A DNA stretch of 64,000 bases from Sediminibacterium sp. (GTDB taxonomy: Bacteria; Bacteroidota; Bacteroidia; Chitinophagales; Chitinophagaceae): contig JAOASM010000007.1 in NCBI GenBank assembly GCA_030158665.1, positions 1-64,000 of the forward strand, written 5' to 3'. The notes below the pieces were generated by a model that worked only from the letters and a program-made list of their open reading frames with translations, did no database searches and was not told where the DNA came from. Positions within the stretch are counted from its first letter, which is position 1; the number at the start of each line of letters is the position of its first letter. Positions 1 to 6,851 of the stretch are shown here, one piece after another. The translations under genes and the position numbers were made by a program.

Positions 1-52
1 TCATCACTTTAAAACTTAATTATTAACTTTGTCCAACTTTAGGGGTTCAGTC

Positions 53-88
53 CATTGCTGATGGCTTTTTTAATTTGTGCTCCCCCTT
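53..88. repeat. Left copy of tRNA-Asn 3'-end direct repeat
   Basis: About 36 bases here match 961-995, with one gap and a few mismatches. The first 15 bases (CATTGCTGATGGCTT) and the last 10 (GCTCCCCCTT) are identical in both copies. The right copy is the last part of the tRNA-Asn gene plus its terminator. The two copies bracket the toxin-antitoxin pair at 151-802, as an attachment-site duplication would. No integrase is present, so this is an inference from the repeat alone. Confidence 0.6.
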
Positions 89-106
89 ACACACCAAAAT
101 TGCAGC

Positions 107-131
107 TTGAAGTCGCAAATTGCGACTTCAA
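107..131. repeat. 25-base perfect palindrome after the antitoxin gene
   Basis: A 12-base arm (107-118) pairs perfectly with 120-131 around a single central base. The core reads GTCGCAA-A-TTGCGAC. It is enclosed in a second, imperfect inverted repeat, CTTACACACCA at 86-96 and TGGTGTAAG at 135-143. It lies 20 bases after the antitoxin stop codon. It may be a terminator-like hairpin or a small palindromic mobile element; there is no T-run directly after it on the minus strand. Confidence 0.6.
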
Positions 132-150
132 ATATGGTGTAAGGACAAAA

Positions 151-453
151 TTAATTAACTGAAACTTCCACTGTTTTACCCAATCCAAATTCAAGCAGCC
201 TATATAATGTAGATAATTGAATGTCCGTTTTCCCATTTTCAATTCGAGAAATAAAACTTTTTTTAGCTCCAATTTTATCAGCTAATTGTTCCTGTGTCAT
301 TTTAGCATTTTTTCGCTCTTCTTTAATTAACTCACCTATAAGAAAGGCTTTTGCTTTAATTTCAAACTCAGTTCTTTTCTCAGTTCCTCTTGCACCGTAC
401 CTTTCGGTTAAATGCTCATTAAAATTTGTAATACTACTTTCTTTCTTTGCCAT
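151..453 (-). CDS. Xre-family antitoxin (HigA-like)
   Basis: A 100-residue helix-turn-helix protein, probably the antitoxin of the toxin encoded just upstream at 461-802, with 7 bases between them. Residues 35-90 form a typical Cro/C1 domain, with MTQEQLADKIG and KSFISRIENGKTDI as the recognition region. Toxin-first order fits HigBA-type modules, in which the antitoxin binds the toxin and represses the shared promoter. It is related in layout to the protein at 4910-5212, sharing the YG..GT.KR segment near residue 20. Being an antitoxin is inferred from family and gene order. Confidence 0.85.
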   Translation of the reverse strand: MAKKESSITNFNEHLTERYGARGTEKRTEFEIKAKAFLIGELIKEERKNAKMTQEQLADKIGAKKSFISRIENGKTDIQLSTLYRLLEFGLGKTVEVSVN

Positions 454-460
454 TATATAT

Positions 461-802
461 TTATTTAGTCATACTAAAATATCCCTTCATTAATTTATTC
501 GCCATCTCTATTTCTTTATGAGACGTTTTTTGAGTTTTCTTTTGGTAGCCATTTAATAAAACAACAATTTTCCCATTATCAAAACAACAGAATATTCTAA
601 AAATATTATTGCCATGTTCAACTCTTACTTCATACAACCCTTTTTGCCCTTCTAAATGTTTTAAAAACTTCTCAGGCTCTTTTTCTAAATGAGTTAATAA
701 GAATAGAACATAATCCACTTTCTCTTTTACCTTCTCTGTTTGCTTATCAAAAAAGTCATAAAAATGGCTTTTATAAAAAATCAGTTCTCTTACTTGATTC
801 AT
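461..802 (-). CDS. RelE/HigB-like toxin (phage Gp49-like family)
   Basis: A 113-residue protein with the pattern of the RelE/ParE superfamily, Gp49-like branch: FLKHLEG near residue 42, GLYEVRVEHGNNIFRIFC in the middle, and NGYQKKTQKT near the end. Members of this family are usually ribosome-dependent mRNA nucleases. The partner antitoxin follows 7 bases downstream. The paralogue at 5196-5543 shares most of these motifs. The pair sits between the two copies of the tRNA-Asn 3'-end repeat, which suggests it arrived as a small mobile segment. Toxic activity is inferred from family. Confidence 0.85.
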   Translation of the reverse strand: MNQVRELIFYKSHFYDFFDKQTEKVKEKVDYVLFLLTHLEKEPEKFLKHLEGQKGLYEVRVEHGNNIFRIFCCFDNGKIVVLLNGYQKKTQKTSHKEIEMANKLMKGYFSMTK

Positions 803-949
803 TGAATCTTCATTTACAAAGTTAACTTAAAATGGAACTTCAACGAAATATTATACCTATTTCATTGAAAATGAATATCTGAAGTAAAATGAATTGAAAA
901 GAGCGTATTTATACGCAAAAGGGAATACCCTAACTCACTGACGTACAAA

Positions 950-975
950 GAAAAAGCCATCATTGCTGATGGCTT
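950..975 (-). terminator. Terminator of tRNA-Asn
   Basis: On the minus strand a 7-base stem GCCATCA/TGATGGC with a four-base loop is followed by TTTTTCTTT. It begins about 9 bases after the tRNA 3' end, as expected for a Rho-independent terminator of the single tRNA gene. Part of this hairpin is also duplicated at 53-70. Confidence 0.7.
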
Positions 976-995
976 GTCTAGTTTGGCTCCCCCTT
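961..995. repeat. Right copy of tRNA-Asn 3'-end direct repeat
   Basis: Partner of the repeat at 53-88. It comprises the tRNA-Asn terminator, the encoded CCA and the last bases of the acceptor stem, so the repeat stops inside the functional tRNA gene. The interval between the copies is about 0.9 kb and holds only the toxin-antitoxin pair. Confidence 0.6.
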
Positions 996-1060
996 CAGGA
1001 CTTGAACCTGAGACCCTCTGATTAACAGTCAGATGCTCTAACCAACTGAGCTAAGGAGGA
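984..1060 (-). tRNA. tRNA-Asn (GTT)
   Basis: Read on the minus strand, the gene starts TCCTCCT and ends AGGGGGA-G-CCA, so the acceptor stem pairs with one G-U and the CCA is encoded. The D arm reads GCTCAGTTGGTTAGAGC. The anticodon arm is TCTGA-CTGTTAA-TCAGA with anticodon GTT, and the T arm is TCAGG-TTCAAGT-CCTGA. All features are canonical for asparagine tRNA. The 3' end is duplicated at 53-88. Confidence 0.95.
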
Positions 1061-1113
1061 GTGTTCCCTTTTACGGGACGCAAAAATAATGAAATTTACC
1101 AAAGAACAAAAGT

Positions 1114-1461
1114 TTAAAAGAAAGAATTCGGCTTAAAACCAATAAAAATTCCCTCAGGACGCTGTTCTATAGGGTAGGTTTTTAAAAAATAGCCCTCTCC
1201 GCTTGTGTTTCGTCCGTTTTTCATGTCAAAACTATATCGATGTAAGGGGCAAACTACTTGGCCAAGGGGGTTGATATAGCCCTGTGCCATACGACCACTC
1301 GCATGTGGGCATTTTTGAGCAAAGGCGAAATAGCCTTCCTTCCATCTAGCTAGGGTGATTTTCTTGCCATCTACCTCCATGTCTAATAACTGATTCTCTG
1401 GCCAATCCAAACTCATTGGCGCATCTGTGATTAAAACCCAGTTCATGATATTACCTGACAT
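1114..1461 (-). CDS. Rieske [2Fe-2S] ferredoxin-like protein
   Basis: A 115-residue protein with the Rieske cluster-binding pattern C51-x-H53 (CPHASG) and C71-x2-H74 (CPLHRYSFD). It has no signal peptide or membrane segment, so it is probably a small cytoplasmic Rieske electron-transfer protein like those paired with oxygenases or reductases. No such enzyme is adjacent. It starts 2 bases after the hflX stop and is probably co-transcribed with hflX. A start at the second Met (1446) is also possible because the first five residues add nothing to the domain. Confidence 0.85.
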   Translation of the reverse strand: MSGNIMNWVLITDAPMSLDWPENQLLDMEVDGKKITLARWKEGYFAFAQKCPHASGRMAQGYINPLGQVVCPLHRYSFDMKNGRNTSGEGYFLKTYPIEQRPEGIFIGFKPNSFF

Positions 1462-1463
1462 GA

Positions 1464-2651
1464 TTAAAAGAATACAGTCTTATAAGGATATTTAATCTGA
1501 TACATATCTCTTACTTTATGCAAGATGATGGTTCTTAATTCTTCGATGTTTTGTTTTTCGATAGCAGAAACAAATACACAATTGTTATTGGTGACATTGA
1601 TCCATCTTTCCTTTAAGTCTCTTTCGATATCTTGTTTCACTTCGTCAGACACCCACTCGTCAAAATATTTTTCACGGTATAAATCCATCTTATTAAAAAT
1701 GGTCACCACTGGTTTATCAAACGCTTTTAATTCTTGTAAGGTTTTATTCACCACATCAATTTGATCTTCATATTTATCATGAGAGATGTCCACCACATGT
1801 AACAATACATCTGCTTCTCGCACTTCATCTAAGGTGCTTTTAAAACTTTCTACTAAATGGTGCGGTAACTTACGGATGAATCCTACTGTATCGCTTAATA
1901 AAAATGGCGTATTCTCGAAAACTACTTTTCTGGTAGTTGTATCTAAAGTTGCGAATAATTTATTTTCTGCAAACACCTCACTCTTACTAATTAAGTTCAT
2001 GATCGTGCTCTTGCCCACATTCGTGTAACCCACTAGTGCTACGCGTATGAACTCGCCTCTATCCTTACGTTGTGTGAATGCTTGTTTATCTATTTCTTGT
2101 AGACGCTTACGTAATAATGAGATTTTATCTTTTACAATACGTCGGTCTGTTTCAATTTCAGTTTCACCCGGACCTCTAGAACCAATCCCCGCTCCTTGTC
2201 TTTCCAAATGCGACCACATCCCTTTTAATCTCGGTAAAATGTATTGGTATTGCGCCAACTCCACCTGCACTTTTGCCTGTGCGGTTCTTGCACGACGTGC
2301 AAAAATATCTAAGATCAAATCGCTTCGGTCAATCACTCTGCACTTTACTTCCTTTTCAATATTTTGTATTTGAGAGCCGGTTAATTCATCATCAAATATC
2401 ACCACATCAATATCCTTAGCTGCCACATATTGTCTAATCTCATCTAGCTTACCCTTACCCACAAATGTTTTACTATCGGGGTGTTGTAATCTTTGTTTGA
2501 AAATTTTAATCGCCATCGCACCGGCAGTCTCAGCTAAAAAAGCCAACTCTGCTAAATATTCATCCACCTGTTCCTCGGTATGCTCTTTTTGAATCACGCC
2601 AACTAACACCGCCTTCTCTTCTTCCTTTATTATTTGCTTTTTCTCTATCAA
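1464..2651 (-). CDS. hflX: GTPase HflX
   Basis: A 395-residue ribosome-associated GTPase of the HflX family, which splits stalled or stressed ribosomes. The N-terminal HflX domain (about 20-195) contains the family signature GPGETEIETDRR near 160-171 followed by a coiled linker. The GTPase motifs are clear: G1 GYTNVGKST at 208-216, G3 DTVGF at 254-258 and G4 NKMD at 320-323. Length and domain order are normal for the family. The Rieske gene follows after 2 bases, so the two probably share a transcript. Confidence 0.97.
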   Translation of the reverse strand: MIEKKQIIKEEEKAVLVGVIQKEHTEEQVDEYLAELAFLAETAGAMAIKIFKQRLQHPDSKTFVGKGKLDEIRQYVAAKDIDVVIFDDELTGSQIQNIEKEVKCRVIDRSDLILDIFARRARTAQAKVQVELAQYQYILPRLKGMWSHLERQGAGIGSRGPGETEIETDRRIVKDKISLLRKRLQEIDKQAFTQRKDRGEFIRVALVGYTNVGKSTIMNLISKSEVFAENKLFATLDTTTRKVVFENTPFLLSDTVGFIRKLPHHLVESFKSTLDEVREADVLLHVVDISHDKYEDQIDVVNKTLQELKAFDKPVVTIFNKMDLYREKYFDEWVSDEVKQDIERDLKERWINVTNNNCVFVSAIEKQNIEELRTIILHKVRDMYQIKYPYKTVFF

Positions 2652-2700
2652 AATGAATCTTAATTTTTACAAAGATAACTCAATACCCTTCTAGAATAAA

Positions 2701-2730
2701 AAAACCCTCCTTTAATCTAAAGGAGGGCTA
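2701..2730 (-). terminator. Rho-independent terminator
   Basis: A perfect 10-base stem (2705-2714 with 2718-2727, CCCTCCTTTA and its complement) with a 3-base loop is followed on the minus strand by a run of T residues. It ends the transcript of the barrel gene at 2749-3483 and separates it from hflX. Confidence 0.88.
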
Positions 2731-2748
2731 TAAATAGTTTTGGAGCTG

Positions 2749-3483
2749 TTATAATCCGCTGATGCTTAAACCAACAGATAATCTATTAAACGAAGGACCA
2801 TATCCGTCACGAATCACTGGCGTCACAGAGTAACCCACATTCAATGAAAGAATGCCGTATCCTGCTCTTGCAGTCAAAGTCACGTCGTTGCTTGTGAAGA
2901 ATCTTTTATTACTAATTTTTTGAACATAAGTTTTACCGTAGAAAGATGTGCCATTTACTGTTTGGTAATCCTTCATTTTAGTGTATCCCTTAAACAACAA
3001 ACCAACTTTAATACCTGCAGCCAATTTCCAAGACTTAGCAGGATTCGCTGGATTAGAATAGTATCTGATTTCAGCAGGCACTTGCAAGTACACTGTAGCC
3101 ACCTTTTGTTTGTCATAACGATTTGCTAAGGAATCCAATTGTTTGAATCGGATACTGTTGCCAACCTGAGATAAATCAACAATAGTGCGTTTGTCAATGT
3201 ATTGATTGTTTGTACCAAAGCCCACACCATATGCAAGGCTAAATTTATTATTTGTTCTGAAAGGCTTGTCCAACATAAAATAAATGTTGAAATGACGACC
3301 CATTCCAGATGTCTTTACACTATCTGGTGCACCAACCCAACTATCTGAACCAAATTGAATCATTAAATGATCGGCAGGACGACTAGATAAATCGACCATC
3401 TTCTTTTCTGTAGCAGTTGTTTGCGCTTGCGCTAAACCACTGAATAACAAAATAGTAAGGAGGGATAATATTACTTTCTTCAT
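2749..3483 (-). CDS. Outer-membrane beta-barrel protein
   Basis: A 244-residue exported protein. Residues 1-20 form a signal peptide ending LAQAQ, and the rest shows alternating hydrophobic and aromatic strands with a C-terminal strand ending LSVGLSISGL. This resembles the PorT-like/OmpW-like outer-membrane barrel families common in Bacteroidota. The specific ligand cannot be read from the sequence. It is a single-gene transcript, with a terminator at 2701-2730 and a tRNA gene in the opposite direction upstream. Confidence 0.7.
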   Translation of the reverse strand: MKKVILSLLTILLFSGLAQAQTTATEKKMVDLSSRPADHLMIQFGSDSWVGAPDSVKTSGMGRHFNIYFMLDKPFRTNNKFSLAYGVGFGTNNQYIDKRTIVDLSQVGNSIRFKQLDSLANRYDKQKVATVYLQVPAEIRYYSNPANPAKSWKLAAGIKVGLLFKGYTKMKDYQTVNGTSFYGKTYVQKISNKRFFTSNDVTLTARAGYGILSLNVGYSVTPVIRDGYGPSFNRLSVGLSISGL

Positions 3484-3601
3484 TCGGCAAAAATAATCGA
3501 AAAAACGGGTAGAACACTTTAAAAAAGGTTAAAATATTAGGTGATTATGGAGGGAAACATACTCAATTTTACTATTTTTGCAGCCTGTCATCGAAAGATG
3601 C

Positions 3602-3675
3602 GGGCCTATAGCTCAGTTGGTTAGAGCACCTGACTCATAATCAGGGGGTCCCAGGATCATGCCCTGGTGGGCCCA
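3602..3675 (+). tRNA. tRNA with CAT anticodon (Met or lysidine-modified Ile2)
   Basis: GGGCCTA (3602-3608) pairs with TGGGCCC (3668-3674), discriminator A, with no encoded CCA. The anticodon arm is CCTGA-CTCATAA-TCAGG with CAT at 3636-3638. The T stem CCAGG/CCTGG is perfect, but the T loop is ATCATGC rather than the usual TTCRANY: the 54-58 pair is A-T instead of T-A. CAT can be elongator Met or Ile2 read by lysidine. I lean to Ile2 from the overall sequence but cannot settle it. Confidence 0.85.
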
Positions 3676-3812
3676 CAGCCGAAAGGCAAGATTTTCAAGG
3701 GTTTATGCTTTTATAAGCGTAGACCCTTTTTAGTTGAAGTAAATCCCGGCCAAGTTTGGGCCAGGTTTTGTCTTTTTAAAGGGAAAACAAGGGATAATGG
3801 AGGTGATATAAT
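3634..3812. repeat. Copy A of tRNA 3'-half plus tail duplication
   Basis: From the anticodon loop of the CAT tRNA through about 137 bases past its end, this stretch matches 5733-5907. Shared landmarks are the T arm CCAGGATCATGCCCT, the small GCC-GAAA-GGC hairpin at 3678-3687, a terminator ending TAGACCCTTTTT, GGCCAAGTTTGGGCCAGGTT, and a final AATGGAG. The match has scattered substitutions and short indels. The two copies bracket a hydrolase gene and a toxin-antitoxin pair. Confidence 0.85.
3699..3731 (+). terminator. Terminator of the CAT tRNA
   Basis: A 12-base stem (3699-3710 with 3715-3726, two G-U type pairs) with loop TTAT is followed by five T residues. It lies 23 bases past the tRNA 3' end. 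Confidence 0.88.
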
Positions 3813-3860
3813 GGAATTACTTGGCATAATTAAATGTTGGGTACATTAGAAAACTATTTA

Positions 3861-3885
3861 TGTTCCTTTGCGAGAAAAAGGAACA
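3861..3885. promoter_or_regulatory. 25-bp dyad operator candidate, site 1
   Basis: A perfect TGTTCC-N13-GGAACA dyad; here the arms extend to nine bases (TGTTCCTTT/AAAGGAACA) around seven spacer bases. The site ends 69 bases before the start of the alpha/beta hydrolase at 3955. Four similar sites in the window lie 68-75 bases from start codons. It lies inside the tRNA-bounded segment, so the hydrolase carries its own copy of the element. Confidence 0.72.
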
Positions 3886-3954
3886 AACTAGAAGCCACTA
3901 TGTCACTATATTTTTCAAATAATTTGTTCTTTTACAAAACTGAAAAATACCAAA

Positions 3955-4866
3955 ATGAAAAATCTATTTCTAATCTTGAGTTTTTTGATCATGAAGTCTT
4001 CCAATATTAATGGGCAAGCAAAAAGCGATTTGGAAAAACAAATTCAAGAAGCTTTAGCTAATTATAGTGTATTAAAAAATATACCATATGGTGTAGATGC
4101 AGAACAAATTATGGATATCTATGTATCTAAAGAATCAAGTAATAATAGTGATAAAAATTTTACAGTTGTATTCTTACATGGTGGTGGATGGTATTTAAGT
4201 GATAAACAAGATGTACAGAGATATATTCAGCCCTATTTACTTAAAGGAATGAATGTAATTAATTTAAATTATCGTTTAAAAAGAGGAGTTGCCACAGCAT
4301 CTGTAGATTTGACAGAAGCATTGAACTTCATTCAAAAGAATAATGGCAAGTATTCACTCAATTTAAAACGTGTTGTACTATCAGGATTTTCTTCTGGTGG
4401 ACACATTGCAGCACTTGTTGGAGTTTCAGCAAATAACAAAACATATAAGCCAAGTTTAAATAAAACAATTAAAATTATTGGTATTGTTGATTTTTCTGGA
4501 CCAACAGATCAACTAGATATTGTTGAAAAAAGATTTATTGATTGGAAATTACAAATTAACAAGGAAATAAGCTCTACCGACATTGGCAATGCCATGTTTC
4601 CAGATGATGGTTATGCACCCAAAGAGTCAATCATTAAATACGAACCTATAAGCTACTTTGATAAAAATGATCCGCCTTTCTTCTTATGGCATGGCGGAAA
4701 TGATGATCAGGTATTTCCTAGTACTTTCGAAAATTTTATTAAGCTATTAAATCAAAATCGAACCAAAAATGAAATAATGTTTAATCAAAACGCAGGACAC
4801 TCACCTAAATCAGGAGAATTAAAAGAAGCGTACGATCAAATATTCATATTTCTTGATAAGCTATAA
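3955..4866 (+). CDS. Exported alpha/beta hydrolase (esterase/lipase type)
   Basis: A 303-residue protein with an N-terminal signal segment ending near NGQA (residue 22). The BD-FAE/hormone-sensitive-lipase-like fold is shown by the oxyanion motif HGGGW at 75-79, the nucleophile elbow GFSSGG with Ser146, HGGNDDQVFP carrying the acid near residue 250, and NAGHSP supplying the catalytic His. It probably hydrolyses an ester in the periplasm or at the surface. It lies between the two tRNA 3' copies, together with a toxin-antitoxin pair on the other strand, and has dyad site 1 upstream. The substrate is unknown. Confidence 0.85.
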   Translation: MKNLFLILSFLIMKSSNINGQAKSDLEKQIQEALANYSVLKNIPYGVDAEQIMDIYVSKESSNNSDKNFTVVFLHGGGWYLSDKQDVQRYIQPYLLKGMNVINLNYRLKRGVATASVDLTEALNFIQKNNGKYSLNLKRVVLSGFSSGGHIAALVGVSANNKTYKPSLNKTIKIIGIVDFSGPTDQLDIVEKRFIDWKLQINKEISSTDIGNAMFPDDGYAPKESIIKYEPISYFDKNDPPFFLWHGGNDDQVFPSTFENFIKLLNQNRTKNEIMFNQNAGHSPKSGELKEAYDQIFIFLDKL

Positions 4867-4874
4867 ATAAATAC

Positions 4875-4904
4875 CACTTCAGTTTATTTATATAATAACT
4901 GAGA
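4875..4904. terminator. Weak hairpin between convergent genes
   Basis: CTTC-AGTT pairs with AACT-GAGAAG around an AT-rich loop, between the hydrolase stop codon and the antitoxin stop codon. There is no strong T-run, so this is only a possible terminator. Confidence 0.3.
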
Positions 4905-4909
4905 AGATG

Positions 4910-5212
4910 TTAAATTTTAATAGATAACTCTAATTTTCCACCTAATCCTAATTCAACAATTTTTTGAAGATTAGATAATCGTACTTCTTTAATATCATTT
5001 TCTAGTTTAGATATGTAAGATCTGGTAGTGCCAACTCTTTCAGCTAATTCTTCTTGGGTTAACCCCGCTCCTAATCTTGCTTCTTGAAGCAAAGCGCCCA
5101 ATTTAAAATCATGGTAGCCTGCTTCTAATTTATCTCTCTTAGAAGTTCCCTTAACTCCGTAATTCTTTTCCTTAAATTGTTCCAAGGTAAAAGTGTTATT
5201 TCTCGTTTTCAT
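4910..5212 (-). CDS. Xre-family antitoxin (second pair)
   Basis: A 100-residue helix-turn-helix protein, the likely antitoxin of the toxin at 5196-5543; the two genes overlap by 17 bases, so translation is probably coupled. The Cro/C1 domain spans roughly residues 38-90, with LTQEELAERVGTTRSYISKLEN as the helix-turn-helix. It is a distant relative of the protein at 151-453, sharing the N-terminal YG..GTSKR segment and the C-terminal LGLG..LELS pattern. Confidence 0.87.
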   Translation of the reverse strand: MKTRNNTFTLEQFKEKNYGVKGTSKRDKLEAGYHDFKLGALLQEARLGAGLTQEELAERVGTTRSYISKLENDIKEVRLSNLQKIVELGLGGKLELSIKI

Positions 5213-5543
5213 AGTCTTGTTTAATTTTCAACGCCTTTTCAATTTCTTGCTTAGGTGTTTTTTGAGTTTTCTTTTGAAACCCATTAGTTATTATAATTAG
5301 TTTTCCTTGATCAAAAAAACAGAATATTCTAAAAATATCATTCCCTAATTGAATTCTGATTTCATACAAGCCATCTGTCCCCTCCAAATGCTTCAGAAAA
5401 TGTTCTGAAACTCTTTCTAATTCTTCAATTAGTGTAAACGTCCAGATTATTTTATCCTTAACCTTATCCTTTTGTGCAGAGAAAAACTCTTGGAAGTACT
5501 CTTTGTAAAATACTATTGTCCTTATTTTTTTACTTTCTGACAC
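5196..5543 (-). CDS. RelE/HigB-like toxin (second pair)
   Basis: A 115-residue toxin-like protein of the same Gp49-like RelE/ParE branch as the one at 461-802. Shared blocks are FLKHLEG.DGLYEIR, GNDIFRIFCFFD and NGFQKKTQKT. It is likely a ribosome-dependent mRNA interferase. Its gene overlaps the antitoxin gene by 17 bases. The module lies just before the truncated tRNA copy at 5733. Sequence divergence between the two toxins argues against a very recent duplication. Confidence 0.87.
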   Translation of the reverse strand: MSESKKIRTIVFYKEYFQEFFSAQKDKVKDKIIWTFTLIEELERVSEHFLKHLEGTDGLYEIRIQLGNDIFRIFCFFDQGKLIIITNGFQKKTQKTPKQEIEKALKIKQDYENEK

Positions 5544-5954
5544 ATTACAAAGTTAAGCATTAATGTTGCACTAAAGTGAAACATTAAAATAAATTTTCTC
5601 TGCCACATTCTCTGCCAGGTTTTCACGAAAAACGGGTTAAAAGAGGTAAAATATGAGAAATATTAATCTATTTCAATCTTGTATCCTAATGATTATCAAT
5701 AAAAGAAAAGGAATAGAATTCCACCAGAAACCCTCTTAATCAGGTTGTCCCAGGATCATGCCCTAGTGGGCCCACAGCCGAAAGGCATCATTTTCAAAGG
5801 TTTATTCTGTTAAAGGCGTAGACCCTTTTTGTTTGGGGTAATTATCGGCCAAGTTTGGGCCAGGTTTTGTGTTTTTTGAGTGAAAACTGGTGTGAATGGA
5901 GCTGAAGCGCAGGAATTGAGAACATTAGCTTATTTTCAACTATAATATTAAAAT
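5544..5954. other. Gene-free stretch holding the tRNA remnant
   Basis: About 410 bases between the toxin start and the MEVHH gene. The only recognisable content is tRNA copy B and its tail at 5733-5907. The part before it is AT-rich and holds no ORF that I would support. Confidence 0.6.
5733..5907. repeat. Copy B: truncated tRNA 3' half plus tail
   Basis: Matches copy A at 3634-3812. The tRNA-like part runs from the anticodon loop (CTCTTAATCAGG against CTCATAATCAGG) to the discriminator at 5774. There is no D arm or 5' acceptor strand, so it cannot be a functional tRNA. One T-stem pair is also lost (CCTAG for CCTGG). The terminator hairpin in its tail (about 5798-5830) is weaker than in copy A. 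It marks the far end of the segment starting at the intact tRNA. Confidence 0.85.
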
Positions 5955-6725
5955 ATGGAAGTACACCACCCGCATCATCCAACACATAAAAAGAAATGGT
6001 CTGAATATATTTTAGAGTTTGTTATGTTATTTGCAGCAGTTACATTAGGATTTCTCGCAGAAAATTTAAGAGAACATCAGATCATGAACCATCGGGTAGA
6101 GCAAAATAAGATTGCTATATTAAAAGATTTACAAGCAGATTCAGCTGATATTTCTGCAGTAATTGCGGTAGAAGACAGCTGTATCAAAAGATTTAATAGA
6201 ATTAACAACTACCTGTATCTCGCAAAAACAAATAAAATCAACCAAGCACAATTAATTGATTCAATAATAAATACCCAGCAATTTATTGCTTATTCTACAA
6301 CCCTTTACGTGAATAATAGTTCATTTAAAAATATGCAGTCAAGTGGCTTATTAAGCTATGTAGATGAAGGGGAGTTGAAAGATGCTTTGGCAAATTATTA
6401 TGAGGTAGATTTTAAAGCTATAGAAGCAGCTAATGAGTTTTTTGATCAAGTGGGTATAGTATTTAATAATTATTTCCCGATTGGACTTGGCAAATTAATT
6501 AGAGATTATACAAAATTTTCAAGTGAGTATGAGATTAACAATGGTGATAATTATCAAAACTTCATGTTGAGCTTGAACAAAACGAAAAAAGACATAAGTT
6601 CAGATGAATTTATTTATGAAGTACAAAAATATTATAACTATTTATTTGTTTATCGTACTAGTTTATTGATTGCAAAAAAGAACAATGAAAAACTATTGAA
6701 ACTATTAAGATCAGAAATGCATTAA
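5955..6725 (+). CDS. MEVHH-type membrane protein
   Basis: A 256-residue protein I recognise only as a Bacteroidota-type hypothetical. It opens with a histidine-rich segment (MEVHHPHHPTHKKKW) followed by one membrane span at about residues 18-36 (ILEFVMLFAAVTLGFLAENLREH). The remainder, rich in helices, should lie on the far side of the membrane. The paralogue at 9388-10176 has the same opening and span, and a similar pattern of long helices. The His-rich end suggests metal binding, but this is inference. No enzyme motif is visible. Confidence 0.75.
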   Translation: MEVHHPHHPTHKKKWSEYILEFVMLFAAVTLGFLAENLREHQIMNHRVEQNKIAILKDLQADSADISAVIAVEDSCIKRFNRINNYLYLAKTNKINQAQLIDSIINTQQFIAYSTTLYVNNSSFKNMQSSGLLSYVDEGELKDALANYYEVDFKAIEAANEFFDQVGIVFNNYFPIGLGKLIRDYTKFSSEYEINNGDNYQNFMLSLNKTKKDISSDEFIYEVQKYYNYLFVYRTSLLIAKKNNEKLLKLLRSEMH

Positions 6726-6851
6726 TACTTTAAAATATTAATTACGCCAACATATACTTGAGTTTGGTTTTGAGAAAAGAGAGGGAAAAGATTTGAAAAA
6801 GAAACTTCAAATTCTTGAACTAATATTTAACATTTTATCAAGCATATAGAT

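Noticed and set aside
1061-1080. TGTTCC near tRNA-Asn as another dyad site
   Set aside because: GTTCCCTTTTACGGGAC is a short hairpin with the wrong spacing; no GGAACA follows 13 bases later.
3667-3849. A 60-codon open frame in the tail of the CAT tRNA
   Set aside because: It overlaps the tRNA, a terminator and the repeat tail, and the repeat copy at 5733 does not keep the frame. The reading looks accidental.
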